Made by a program: the position numbers and the translations under genes. Positions 16,215 to 25,662 of a stretch of 64,000 nt of DNA are shown in pieces (the stretch's first letter is position 1; every line of letters begins with the position of its first letter). The stretch spans positions 1 through 64,000 of the forward strand of contig JAJFKF010000141.1 in assembly GCA_021773365.1 (NCBI GenBank). The letters are read 5' to 3'. Origin of the DNA: Gammaproteobacteria bacterium (GTDB taxonomy: Bacteria > Pseudomonadota > Gammaproteobacteria > Steroidobacterales > Steroidobacteraceae). The notes beneath the pieces are model-generated. The model searched no databases. It was given only the letters and a program-made list of their open reading frames with translations, and had not been told where the DNA came from.

Positions 16215-17273
16215 CTACCGCGCCGCCCAGGCATTGAAGCGCCGCGTGAGCGCATCGGAGTTCTCCACCCAGAACTGCGCGTCCAGTTCCACCGCGTGGC
16301 GCAGATTCTCCGGATTGGAAGGCGTATCGCGCTTGAGGGCCGGATCGAGCATGGCGATGGCCTCGCGGTTCGACAGCCCGGTGGGGATGAACTGCGGCAG
16401 GCGAACCTCATTCTGCGGTTGTTTCATGTGCGCAATGAGCTGCATGGCCTGCGCCTTGCGTGGACTGCCCTTGAGAATCACCCAGTAATCGACGGCGTAG
16501 ATATTGCCGTCCCACACCACGCGGAAGTTACGCCCCTCCTCGCGATTGGCCACCAGCAACCTGCCCGGGCTGGTCATCGACACGGCGACCTGGCCTGAAG
16601 CCAGCAGATCCGGCACCTGGGAAATCGAAGACCACCACACCGTATAGGGCTTCAGTTCATCGAGCTTGCGAAAAGCGCGGTCCACGCCCTGCGGAGTACG
16701 CAGCACCGAATACACATCGGCCGGTTCCACCCCGTCGGCCATGAGCGCGAACTCCAGGGTGTACTTGGGCGTGCGGCGAAGTCCGCGCCGACCCGGGAAG
16801 CGCTGTACGTCCCAGAACTGCGCCCAGTTGCGCGGTCCCTCGGGCATGCGGTCGGCGTCGTAGCCGAACAGCTGTGACCAGACCATTGCGCCTACGCCAC
16901 AGTCATGTACCGATGGCTCGATGAAGGCCTCACGCCCGCCGAGCATCTGCCAGTTTATGGGCTCGAACAGCCCCTCCTCACAGCCGAGGATGAGTTCCTC
17001 GGTTTCCACCTGCACGATGTCCCAGTCCGCCGCGCCTGCCTGGATCTTGGTACGCAGCACGCCGATGCCGCCGTGCCAGACATCCTCCTGCAGCGTGATA
17101 CCGGTGTCGACAACAAACGAAGTCCAGTAGGCATCGCGGTGCGCGCGCTGGGAACTGCCGCCCCACCCGACGATGGTCAGATCGCGCTGACGCACGCTGT
17201 CGGTACATCCACCCAGCCCTGTTGCGACGAAACAGGCCATCGCGCAGACAGAAATCATCGCCGTCTTCTTCAT
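16215..17273 (-). CDS. Lipoprotein substrate-binding protein, PotD/extracellular solute-binding family
   Basis: 352 residues. The signal ends in the lipobox GLGGC, with the lipidated Cys at 23. The mature part has the two-lobed periplasmic binding pattern of spermidine/putrescine proteins: LTIVGWGGSSQ at the start, WDIVQVETEELILGCEEGLFEPIN, then SQLFGYDADRMPEGPRNWAQFWD and FPTGL-like FIPTGLSNREA. It captures the ligand for the importer. The start codon overlaps the ATPase stop (ATGA), so it is coupled to it. Polyamine-binding acidic residues cannot be assigned with certainty. Confidence 0.92.
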   Translation of the reverse strand: MKKTAMISVCAMACFVATGLGGCTDSVRQRDLTIVGWGGSSQRAHRDAYWTSFVVDTGITLQEDVWHGGIGVLRTKIQAGAADWDIVQVETEELILGCEEGLFEPINWQMLGGREAFIEPSVHDCGVGAMVWSQLFGYDADRMPEGPRNWAQFWDVQRFPGRRGLRRTPKYTLEFALMADGVEPADVYSVLRTPQGVDRAFRKLDELKPYTVWWSSISQVPDLLASGQVAVSMTSPGRLLVANREEGRNFRVVWDGNIYAVDYWVILKGSPRKAQAMQLIAHMKQPQNEVRLPQFIPTGLSNREAIAMLDPALKRDTPSNPENLRHAVELDAQFWVENSDALTRRFNAWAAR

Positions 17274-18385
17274 GCACCCGCCTCCGGCTGCTGCGCGAAT
17301 ACACGACAGTCCTCCCTGCGAAATCTCAGCGTCACAGCGGCACCCGGCCGCAGTCGCTTACCCGCGGCGCGCGAACAGCGGGTGATGATCTGCGCGCCAT
17401 CCGTCAGCGCCACATGCGCGCGCACATGATCGCCGTGATAAACCAGTTCTCCAATCTGCCCGCGCAGGCTGTTCTTCACCGCCTGACCGTCATCGGCCGG
17501 CGCAGGCCCGATCTGCAGATCGATGTGCTCCGGCCGCACCCAGGCGCTGACTTTCTCACCCGGCACCGCCGCATCTGCGTTGAGCGCCTGCAGCAGCTCA
17601 CCGTCACCCAGCCGGACGCTGCAGCGTCCGGCCGTGGTTTCCTGCAAAACTCCATCGAGGCGATTGTTCTGACCGACGAACTCCGCCACGAAGGCACTGG
17701 CAGGCCGTTCATACAGATCACGCGGCGAAGCGAGCTGGCGCATGGCGCCACTCTGAAACAGCGCGATGCGATCAGACATGGCCAGCGCTTCGGACTGATC
17801 GTGAGTGACGTACACCACCGTCACGCCAAGGTGGCGCTGGATCTGCTTGATCTCGATCTGCAATTGCTCGCGCAGTTGTTTGTCCAGCGCCCCGAGCGGC
17901 TCGTCCATGAGGATCAGGTCGGGACCGAACACCAGCGCCCGCGCCAGCGCCACGCGCTGCTGCTGCCCGCCGGACAGTTCAGTGGGGCGGCGCTGTTCGT
18001 AGCCTTCCAGCCGCACCAGTGCCAGCACCTGCTGCACCCGTTCACGCACCTTGTCCGCGGGCACCGAGCGCACCGTCAGCGGAAAGGACAGGTTCCCGGC
18101 CACGGTGAGATGGGGAAACAGGGCGTAGTTCTGGAAAACCACGCCCATGTTGCGCCGGTGTGGCGGTACGCGCGCCAGCGATTGACCGTTGAGCAGCACC
18201 TCGCCGCCCGTTGGCTGTTCAAAACCGGCCAGCATCATCAACGCCGTGGTCTTGCCGGAGCCCGAGGGACCGAGAAAGGTGAGGAACTCACCACGCTCGA
18301 TGCGGCAGTCCAGGCCGGCAACCGCTTCGGTGCGTCCATCGTAGGTCTTGCGGACACCACGGAATTCAATGAAGGCGCCCGGCAT
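17270..18385 (-). CDS. ABC transporter ATP-binding protein, PotA type
   Basis: 371 residues from 18385, two bases after the aminotransferase stop. Walker A GPSGSGKTT is at 39-47, the Q-loop is NYALFPH, the signature is LSGGQQQR, Walker B is LILMDEP, and the H-loop is VTHDQSEAL. A C-terminal TOBE regulatory domain covers about 285-371. It energises import of the ligand bound by the lipoprotein next door. The domain order and length match PotA/PotG-type ATPases. Longer upstream reading in the same frame crosses the aminotransferase gene and is not coding. Confidence 0.94.
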   Translation of the reverse strand: MPGAFIEFRGVRKTYDGRTEAVAGLDCRIERGEFLTFLGPSGSGKTTALMMLAGFEQPTGGEVLLNGQSLARVPPHRRNMGVVFQNYALFPHLTVAGNLSFPLTVRSVPADKVRERVQQVLALVRLEGYEQRRPTELSGGQQQRVALARALVFGPDLILMDEPLGALDKQLREQLQIEIKQIQRHLGVTVVYVTHDQSEALAMSDRIALFQSGAMRQLASPRDLYERPASAFVAEFVGQNNRLDGVLQETTAGRCSVRLGDGELLQALNADAAVPGEKVSAWVRPEHIDLQIGPAPADDGQAVKNSLRGQIGELVYHGDHVRAHVALTDGAQIITRCSRAAGKRLRPGAAVTLRFRREDCRVFAQQPEAGA

Positions 18386-18387
18386 GG

Positions 18388-19584
18388 CTACCGTACCTCC
18401 TGCTGCCGGACGATTCGCCCCAGGCGGGCGACGCCAGCCTCGATCTGCGCCGGTGAGGCGTAGCTGAAGGACAGACGCAAATGGTTGCGCGGTACATCCC
18501 CCATGCCAGCAAAGAACCGGCTGCCGGCGATCAGATTCACGCCGGCAGCGGCTGCATCCCGCGCCAGTGCATCGCCATCGACGCGCGGATCGAACTCCAG
18601 CCACAGATAGTAGCCACCTGCGGGAACATCGACCGAAGCCTGCGGCAATTCCTGGCGCAGGGCCGCCAGCATGCAATCGCGATGCTCGCGGTAAACGGTC
18701 TGCACGCGCCGGACATGGGCGGCGAAGTCCGGCGAGCGACAAAACTCCAACACCAGACGCTGCACGAAGGGATTGGTGCCGCCATCGGCCTTCATCTGCC
18801 GCAGCCTGGAGACGACATCGGCGTCGGCGGCCACCCAGCCGATGCGCAGTCCCGGCGCGATCAGCTTGGAGAACGTGCCCACGTGCAGCACCCAGCCGCC
18901 ACGATCCAGCGACTTCAGCGTGGGCAGCGCTTCGCCCTCGAAGCGCACACGACGATAGGGGTTGTCCTCCACCACGGCAATGCCACGGCGCGCGGCCAGT
19001 TCCACCAGCGCCACGCGGCGCGCGCGCGACAGGGTCACGCCGGTGGGATTGTGGAAGTCCGGGACGGTATAGATGAACTTCGGCGCCGGCCGGCCGGCCT
19101 GCTCGCGGCGGCGCAGCGCCTCCTCCAGCACATCCACGCGCAGGCCCTCCCCGTCCTGCCCGATCTCCATGAACTGTGCCCCGTGGCCGCGGAATATCGG
19201 GATGGCCGTGAAGTACATCGGCGCGGTCACCACGATGGTGTCGCCCTCCTCCAGCAGAAGGCGGCATATCAGGTCGAGACCGTTCTTGGCGCCATTGACG
19301 ACTAACACCTGAGCGGCCGAAAGGTTGCAGCCATCCTCGTTCATGTATTCAGCCAGCCACTGGCGCAGTTCGGGGTGACCCTGGGAGGGCGCGTACTGCA
19401 GCACCTCGTCACGGTGGCGGCTCAGCGCCTCCTGGGCGAAGTGCGTGAGGTCGGGCAGCACGGCCGGAGAGGCGAAGCCGGAATCGAATAGCACGACCTC
19501 GGGGTCGAACTCGAAGGGGAAATGCCTGCCGGCGGGTCCGGCGGAGAGCGCCAGGGCGCGGCGCGCCAGAATCGATGGGTTCAA
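18388..19584 (-). CDS. PLP-dependent aminotransferase, class I/II
   Basis: 398 residues. The frame starts at a TTG at 19584 with AGGGAG nearby; no ATG is better placed. Pyridoxal-phosphate enzyme markers are clear: YAPSQGHPELRQWLAEYM, the ligand Asn in VVNGAKNGLDL, the NPTG turn (PDFHNPTGVTL), the Schiff-base Lys near residue 239 (TFSKLIAPGLRIGW), and the C-terminal Arg region (NHLRLSFSYA). It resembles the LysN/2-aminoadipate and MocR-domain aminotransferases. It heads the importer/amidohydrolase operon, which implies that it removes the amino group from the compound taken up. The exact amino acid is unknown. Confidence 0.9.
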   Translation of the reverse strand: MNPSILARRALALSAGPAGRHFPFEFDPEVVLFDSGFASPAVLPDLTHFAQEALSRHRDEVLQYAPSQGHPELRQWLAEYMNEDGCNLSAAQVLVVNGAKNGLDLICRLLLEEGDTIVVTAPMYFTAIPIFRGHGAQFMEIGQDGEGLRVDVLEEALRRREQAGRPAPKFIYTVPDFHNPTGVTLSRARRVALVELAARRGIAVVEDNPYRRVRFEGEALPTLKSLDRGGWVLHVGTFSKLIAPGLRIGWVAADADVVSRLRQMKADGGTNPFVQRLVLEFCRSPDFAAHVRRVQTVYREHRDCMLAALRQELPQASVDVPAGGYYLWLEFDPRVDGDALARDAAAAGVNLIAGSRFFAGMGDVPRNHLRLSFSYASPAQIEAGVARLGRIVRQQEVR

Positions 19585-19777
19585 CGGGGGCTCCCTTGTG
19601 CGGATCGGTCAGTGGATACGATGGTTGAGGGGGGGATATCCGCTAGCTTGGGGGTTGCGCATGAACGGTTGAGGTTGGTACCAGGTGGAGGCCCGTGCCG
19701 TTCATGCGCTATCCAGACTGGTGGATCGCGGGTTCTCATACATCGTTGAAATGGGGCTGTGTGTGGAGGAGAAGCGG

Positions 19778-21481
19778 ATGCGGCTGATCACGTGGTGGAG
19801 CACCTTCATCGCGGGGCTGGTGGGCGGTGTGCTGGGGTGTGTGTCCGCCGCGGCTGATACGCCCCGGTTTGAGATTTCGTTTCCCGCCTCGGTACACGCA
19901 GCGCCGATCACCGGGCGGCTGCTGGTGGTCATCTCGCCGCGGGCTGAGCCGGAGCCGCGGCTGGGGCTCAGGGCCACCAATCCTGTGGGCTACCGACCTG
20001 ATCGGGGCGCGAACTTTGCCGGCATCGATGTGGACGCGCTGGCGCCCGCGCAGGTGGCGGTGGTGGATGGCGGTGCGGCGAGTTATCCGCTGGAGCCGGC
20101 GGAGCTTCCGGCCGGCGACTATTTCGTACAGGCCGTGCTGGCGCGCTTCACGGAAGTGCGGCGCGCCGACGGGCATACGATATGGGTACCGATCACCGAT
20201 CGTCGCGCGAACTTTCATCAGCTGCCCGGGAATCTTTTCAGCAAACCTGCGCCGATCCGCCTGGGCGGCCGTTCCGCGCCCACGGTGAAACTGCTGCTGA
20301 CCGAAATCATTCCGCCCATGCCCGAACCGCAGGACACGCCGTGGGTGCGGCATGTGCGCATGAAGAGCGAAGTACTGAGCCGCTTCTGGGGCGTTCCCAT
20401 GTACCTGCGCGCCCATGTGCTGCTGCCGCGCGGCTTTGCGGACAATCCCGATGTGCGCTACCCGGGCGTGTATCTGTTCGGGCACGGCGATCCGCCCTTT
20501 GGCTTCAATACCGATCCGGCCAGTCATGAGCCCTCGCTGGCCGGCGCGCGGGATGCCAATCTCGATACCGGTTACGAGCTGTACCAGGACTGGAACTCGG
20601 ACGGTTTTCCGCGCGTGGTGGCCATCACCTTCGAGATGCCCAGTCCCTACTTCGTCGAATCCTACGCGGTGAACTCGGCCAACAACGGACCCTTCGGCGA
20701 TGCGCTGACGCGCGAGATGATTCCGCTGCTGGAGCATACCTTCCGTCTCATTCCGCAGCGCTACGCGCGCGTGGTGGAGGGCAACTCCACCGGCGGCTGG
20801 GAGGCCCTGGCCATGCAGCTGCACTATCCGCAACTGTTCGGCGGCGCCTGGGTACTGAATCCCGATCCCATCGACTTCCATCGCTACCAGCGCGTGGACA
20901 TCTACAGCGACGAGAACATGTTCACCGTGCCGCTGCCGCCCTTCACCACCACGGAGCGGCCGTGGCGGCGCGACCGTGAGGGGCAGCCGCTGTTCTACGT
21001 GCGCGACATGGCGCGCTACGAAGCGGCGCTGGGCACGCGCGGGCGCTCCGGCGCGCAGCTGGACATCTGGCAGGCCACGCACGGACCGGTCGGACCGGAC
21101 GGCTATCCGGTGCTGCTGTTCGACAAACAAACCGGGGCGATCGACCGCCAGGTAGCCGAATACATGCGCGAGCACGGCTATGATCTGACGGAGTATGCGC
21201 GGCGCAACTGGGAGACCCTCGGCCCGATGCTGGCCGGGCGGCTGAAGTTCATCACCGGCGAAATGGACGATTTCTATCTGAACCTCGGCGTGTACAGCTT
21301 CGAGGAGATGCTGAAGGAGACCGCGGGCAGCGATCACGGCGTGCAGTTCGAGTACGGCCGGCCGAAGAAGGGGCACAACTGGCACCATGCCACCTGGGCG
21401 AACCTGGTGCGGGAGATGGCGGAGGTGATCCGCCGCCATGCGCCGGCCGGGGCAGACACCGGGCAGTGGCTGTATGACTGA
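19778..21481 (+). CDS. Secreted alpha/beta-hydrolase esterase-like protein, copy 1
   Basis: 567 residues. I chose the ATG at 19778 because GGAGGAG lies just upstream and the resulting protein has the same length as its paralog at 39359-41062. A signal peptide covers about 1-30. The N-terminal ~150 residues form a beta-rich domain. The hydrolase core follows, with the nucleophile motif GNSTGGW (Ser337) in the putative-esterase (PF00756-like) pattern and candidate acid and His residues in NPDPID and KKGHNWHH. It is likely periplasmic or surface-exposed. The stop overlaps the start of the DapA-like gene by eight bases, so the two are coupled. About 60 percent of residues look identical to the paralog by eye. 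The substrate is unknown. Confidence 0.85.
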   Translation: MRLITWWSTFIAGLVGGVLGCVSAAADTPRFEISFPASVHAAPITGRLLVVISPRAEPEPRLGLRATNPVGYRPDRGANFAGIDVDALAPAQVAVVDGGAASYPLEPAELPAGDYFVQAVLARFTEVRRADGHTIWVPITDRRANFHQLPGNLFSKPAPIRLGGRSAPTVKLLLTEIIPPMPEPQDTPWVRHVRMKSEVLSRFWGVPMYLRAHVLLPRGFADNPDVRYPGVYLFGHGDPPFGFNTDPASHEPSLAGARDANLDTGYELYQDWNSDGFPRVVAITFEMPSPYFVESYAVNSANNGPFGDALTREMIPLLEHTFRLIPQRYARVVEGNSTGGWEALAMQLHYPQLFGGAWVLNPDPIDFHRYQRVDIYSDENMFTVPLPPFTTTERPWRRDREGQPLFYVRDMARYEAALGTRGRSGAQLDIWQATHGPVGPDGYPVLLFDKQTGAIDRQVAEYMREHGYDLTEYARRNWETLGPMLAGRLKFITGEMDDFYLNLGVYSFEEMLKETAGSDHGVQFEYGRPKKGHNWHHATWANLVREMAEVIRRHAPAGADTGQWLYD

Positions 21482-22400
21482 GCGCGCAACCGGACCACGG
21501 CTGCCCGGACAACGACTGCAAGGCTCGTTTGTCGCACTGATCACCCCGTTCAACGCCGACGGGTCGGTGGACTTCGGCGCGTTCCGGGCGCTGATCGATT
21601 TCCAGCGTACCCATGGCACCGCGGCCATCCTGTTCATGGGTTCCACCGGCGAGTCCTCCATGCTGACCGCGCAGGAGCGCCAGTCCATCGTCGCGGAAAC
21701 GGCCGCAATGAAGCCGCCGGGGATGCCGTTCTTCTACGGCTGCACGGGCAACAACACCGAAGCGACCATCGCCAACCTGAAGTTCGCCCGCGACCACGGC
21801 GCCGACGGCGCCATCCTGGCCGCGCCCTCTTATATATGTGCGCCGGAAGAGGATCTGGTGGCCTTCTTCCTCGAAGCGGCGGAGACGGTGCAGCTGCCGC
21901 TGGGCATCTACAACAACCCGCCGCGGGTGAAGTCGGACCTGCACTGGACGCAGCTGCTGCGTATTTTCGAGCATCCCAACTACGTGGTGCACAAGGAGTC
22001 CACCGCGCGGGTGGGCCAGATCGCGCAGCTGCTGGCGGCCGATACGCGGGTGTCCATCATGTGCTGCGATTCGCCGAACCTGGGACTGGTGCCGGCCACG
22101 ATGTCGCTGGGCGGCCAGGGCACGGCGAATATGCTGGGCAACATCGCGCCTGCCGAGATGGCGGTGATCTCAAAGCCCTGGCACGACTACAAGGAAGCGG
22201 TGGCGTTCAAGGAGATGTATCTGCGCCTGCTGCCGCTGTGGCACTACGTGTATTCGCATATCAATCCGGTGGCGCTGAAGTCGCTTATGAAAGCGGTGGG
22301 ACTGCCGGCCGGGGACCTGCGCCGGCCGCTGAGGAACCTGGAGGGCGAGGCGCTGGAGATGGGGGTACGGATGGTGCGGGAGCTGGGGTTGAAGTTCTGA
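21474..22400 (+). CDS. DapA/N-acetylneuraminate-lyase family aldolase-like protein
   Basis: 308 residues from an ATG inside the end of the esterase gene. Family marks: FMGSTGESSML near residue 55 (GxxGE phosphate/carboxylate loop), the catalytic Tyr146 in GIYNNPP, and the Schiff-base Lys174 in VVHKEST. These class I aldolases either condense pyruvate with an aldehyde or cleave a 2-keto acid. The loop that in true DapA reads YYNKP is here YICAPEED, so it is probably not dihydrodipicolinate synthase but a catabolic relative. It is cytoplasmic. Coupling with a secreted esterase suggests that it acts on a product released by that esterase. Confidence 0.88.
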   Translation: MTERATGPRLPGQRLQGSFVALITPFNADGSVDFGAFRALIDFQRTHGTAAILFMGSTGESSMLTAQERQSIVAETAAMKPPGMPFFYGCTGNNTEATIANLKFARDHGADGAILAAPSYICAPEEDLVAFFLEAAETVQLPLGIYNNPPRVKSDLHWTQLLRIFEHPNYVVHKESTARVGQIAQLLAADTRVSIMCCDSPNLGLVPATMSLGGQGTANMLGNIAPAEMAVISKPWHDYKEAVAFKEMYLRLLPLWHYVYSHINPVALKSLMKAVGLPAGDLRRPLRNLEGEALEMGVRMVRELGLKF

Positions 22401-22503
22401 CGTTTCGCTACAGGACACCGAAACTCCGTTCGATATCTGCGGCCCGCAGCGCCTGCGCAACCAGTTCGTCTACCTACTTGCACAGGCCTCCACCCGGCTC
22501 GCT

Positions 22504-25500
22504 TCAGAACTTCCTCGTGACGCTGACAGCATAGCGACGCAGCCTCGAATCCACCACTGAATTGTCCGGCATGAAAGAAGTGTTGCGCAGCGGCGGCACC
22601 TCATCAAACACATTGAAGATGGTCAAGTGCACACGCGTGTCCGCCAGCACCCGGCCCCACCAGGCGCTGCCCTGCATCGCACTCCAGCCGCTGCGACCGA
22701 AGTCATAGTTGCCCTGCCAGTCCCAGCGGGTCGCCGAAGGTATGGAAGGACCGGTAGCAGCACTGCCGATGGAAGCCTCGCGATAGGCGCATAACGCCCC
22801 CAGGCTCAATGCACCACGCTCCCAGAACACCGAACCGGTGATCTGCACCGGCAGATTGAACGTCGGCAGCTCCGTCACCGGCTGAGTAGGCGCGGCACGG
22901 CTCTCGTTGCGGGTGGTCTTGCTGGCGGTGGCCTGCACGGTCCAGTTGCCCCACCCGCCGGACCGATGGTACACGGCGCCAATGTCGTAGCCGGCAATGC
23001 GGTTGACTGCGATGTTGAAGGCGACGCTGTCATAGCCAATCACCGGACCCGGCCACCCCGGCTGGTCGCCGGGGAGATTGTCGCCACGGGTGACAGCATC
23101 TGGAAACAGCACGATGAGGTCGGTCAGACCCAGACTGCCCACGCGATCGACATAACGGGTGTCGTAGTAGTCAAGGGACACCGAAAGACCTTCAAGAAAA
23201 GGCACATCGATCACCGCTCCAGCCGTCCGGTTCTCCGATCGCTCGGGCTTGAGGTCCGGGTTGCCCCCAAAAACAATCGTGATCAAGCCGTCTATGGTTT
23301 CGCCACCGCGCTCGGCATCAAAAAATAGACCCGGCGGGAAGGAGCCCTCACCCTGCGTAGAGGGCCGGTACAGCTGCACCAGCGTGGGCACTTTGTAGCC
23401 CTCCCCGTGCGAGGCGCGCAGCATCAGCCAGCTGAACGGCCGATACAGCAATCCGTAGCGTGGACTGGTCGCTTCGGGGTAATCACTGTAGCGATCATGC
23501 CGCACCGCCAGGCTGGCCTCCAGACGATTCACCAGCGGCCACCTCTGGCGTTGAGAGACAAGTGGTAGGCGTATCTCGGAGAACAATCCGGAGGTATAGC
23601 GGTTATTCGAATGGATGCTGAGGCTGCGTCCCGGAAAAGGGAAGTCCACACTCTCATCGCGGTACTCCATCCCAATCGAGACGCGGACGTCGCCTGCCGG
23701 CAGCGAGAACAGCGGTCCGTCGGCCTGCGCATCGAAGGTTCTTTCGCGAACACGTTCGGCATCGGCGCCTTCGGTCAACAGCGCCTCCAGCGCTCCCGGA
23801 GGATTAGGTGAAATCCCGGCAGTGCTGTCGTATAGCAGGATGGGTGGATTCGGCCCGGCATAGGCTGCCGCGAGCAGCGTCGTGTTGAGGCTTGAGCTAC
23901 GCGTGGCCACATCAGGCAGGCTGCGTACTTCGTGCATGGCCGACTCATAGCGCCAGTCCTGCAGAAACTCGCCGCGGATACCGGCCGTTACGCCGCGATT
24001 CTCCGTCACAGCCTCCTGTTCGGGCGCGGGCTGGTCGAAGAACCATTTCGTTACCCGAATGGGCACATCGAACGGATTGCCTGGCGCGCCGGCCGGCACG
24101 GTGCGATTGAACCCGACTACAGGCGTAGTGGAGGACCAGGTTCGGCTTTCACCCCATCGGGCTTCGGCAAACACCGTCGCGGAGCGGGAGAATTCGTACT
24201 CGATGCTGCCGGATACGCTCTTTCGCTCGTAGGGCGATGAGTAGCGCATGTAGTCGCCATAGTCGAAGGCCTCCGGCAGAGGCCCGGCGTTGGCATAGTC
24301 GGCGACCGTCAGATTCGTGCCGGTTGATCCGGCCGGAATGGGCGCTTGATTGGTGCTCAGGCCGGGCAGATTGCCACTGACGCTGGAAACAATTCCGGGA
24401 CCCGAATACCCATAGCTGGACGCGGAAACCAGATTGGGTCCGCCGAGAAAGCTCCTGTCGAAGGACTTCAAGAACCAGCGGTCGCTCCACATCATCGACC
24501 CGGCCTCCTCCCAGGAAGCGCTGACCAAGGCAGAAAGCTTGCCGGTGGAGAAGCCGTGCGTGAGCGCCACCGTCCGGACGCTGACGTCTGAATCGAAGGT
24601 GTTCTCGTAGTTGATCCGCGCCTCGGTACCGCGATAGTTCTTCCTCAGAATGACGTTTATCACGCCACCCACCGCATCGGCGCCGTAAACGGCGCTGGCG
24701 CCATCAAGCAACACATCGACCCGTTCCACCGCCGACAGCGGAATGCCGCCCAGGTTGTACGCATCATTGCCCTGCAGGCCACCGGATTGCCCGGTCTTTG
24801 GAACCCGCCGACCGTTGACGAGCAGCAGCGTGCCGCCCAAAGGCGCGCCGCGCAGGGTGGCGGTGATGCGATTGGAGGTGACATCAATCCCCGGCGTGCC
24901 GATAAGGCTGGGGCTTTGAATCTCCTGTCCCAGCTCGAAACTGGATACCTGCGGTATGTAGCGGAAAATCTCGCCCAGCGAGGAGATGCCGTAGCGCTCG
25001 ATCTGCTCGCGGGTGATGGTCAGCACCGGCTGAATCGACTGCTCGCCGAGCAGACCACGGATGCGCGTGCCGGTGACGGTCAACTGGGCGGATTCGGCAT
25101 CGTTTGCGGAAGACTCCTCCTTCACCACACCCCGTTCGCCTCGTTTCTGTTCATCTGCGGCCTCTTTCTCATCCGCTGCGGTGCTGCCTTCCGGCACGAG
25201 TGACAAACGCAATGTGCCATCCACGGCCCGCCTGTCCTCGCCGGACATCGGCGGCGTCGCCTCATCGGCGGGTGCCTCCGCCTGGCTGCTCCGTATCGTC
25301 ACCGTGCGCGGATTGATGAACCGGTAACTCAACCCTGTGCCGTCCAGGAGCGCCCGCAATGCCGCATCCGGCTCCAGCCCCGCCGGGGCGCCCTTGGTGC
25401 GAAGGCCGTCGGCAATAGTAGAGACATACACCACCTGAATGCCGGAATTGCGCGCGAAGGTGCTCAGCGCATCACTCAACCGCATGGGCGCAATGGCTTC

Positions 25501-25566
25501 CCTGGCCATGGAAGTGGCGGACATCATCACCAGCACGATCGCGCTCGTTACTTTCAGGAAACGCAT
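22504..25566 (-). CDS. TonB-dependent outer-membrane receptor with STN domain (system 2)
   Basis: 1020 residues, the same length as receptor 1. The start at 25566 has GAGGA upstream; the frame runs further back without a signal sequence. Signal peptide about 1-22 (MSATSMA), STN domain about 25-95 (MRLSDALSTFARNSGIQVVYV), then a Glu/Lys/Ala-rich linker, TVTGTRIRG, and the plug (LLLVNGRRVPKTGQSGG, VYGADAVGGVINVILRK). The barrel ends in VTRKF. Extracellular-loop motifs such as TVADYANAGPLP are shared with receptor 1, so the two are paralogs and may bind related ligands. It is the last gene of a sigma-FecR-receptor operon and is convergent with the DapA-like gene. Confidence 0.95.
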   Translation of the reverse strand: MRFLKVTSAIVLVMMSATSMAREAIAPMRLSDALSTFARNSGIQVVYVSTIADGLRTKGAPAGLEPDAALRALLDGTGLSYRFINPRTVTIRSSQAEAPADEATPPMSGEDRRAVDGTLRLSLVPEGSTAADEKEAADEQKRGERGVVKEESSANDAESAQLTVTGTRIRGLLGEQSIQPVLTITREQIERYGISSLGEIFRYIPQVSSFELGQEIQSPSLIGTPGIDVTSNRITATLRGAPLGGTLLLVNGRRVPKTGQSGGLQGNDAYNLGGIPLSAVERVDVLLDGASAVYGADAVGGVINVILRKNYRGTEARINYENTFDSDVSVRTVALTHGFSTGKLSALVSASWEEAGSMMWSDRWFLKSFDRSFLGGPNLVSASSYGYSGPGIVSSVSGNLPGLSTNQAPIPAGSTGTNLTVADYANAGPLPEAFDYGDYMRYSSPYERKSVSGSIEYEFSRSATVFAEARWGESRTWSSTTPVVGFNRTVPAGAPGNPFDVPIRVTKWFFDQPAPEQEAVTENRGVTAGIRGEFLQDWRYESAMHEVRSLPDVATRSSSLNTTLLAAAYAGPNPPILLYDSTAGISPNPPGALEALLTEGADAERVRERTFDAQADGPLFSLPAGDVRVSIGMEYRDESVDFPFPGRSLSIHSNNRYTSGLFSEIRLPLVSQRQRWPLVNRLEASLAVRHDRYSDYPEATSPRYGLLYRPFSWLMLRASHGEGYKVPTLVQLYRPSTQGEGSFPPGLFFDAERGGETIDGLITIVFGGNPDLKPERSENRTAGAVIDVPFLEGLSVSLDYYDTRYVDRVGSLGLTDLIVLFPDAVTRGDNLPGDQPGWPGPVIGYDSVAFNIAVNRIAGYDIGAVYHRSGGWGNWTVQATASKTTRNESRAAPTQPVTELPTFNLPVQITGSVFWERGALSLGALCAYREASIGSAATGPSIPSATRWDWQGNYDFGRSGWSAMQGSAWWGRVLADTRVHLTIFNVFDEVPPLRNTSFMPDNSVVDSRLRRYAVSVTRKF

Positions 25567-25662
25567 GGCTTCAATCCTCGCTGTCGCGGACTGTCTCGTC
25601 CGCTGATGCAGCAATAGAGTCCTGAAGCGCGAACCGGGTACCGGGATTGCGGCGCATCGGTG

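Noticed and set aside
21474-22400. Calling the DapA-like gene dapA of lysine synthesis
   Set aside because: The substrate loop and the coupling with a secreted esterase do not fit the housekeeping enzyme.
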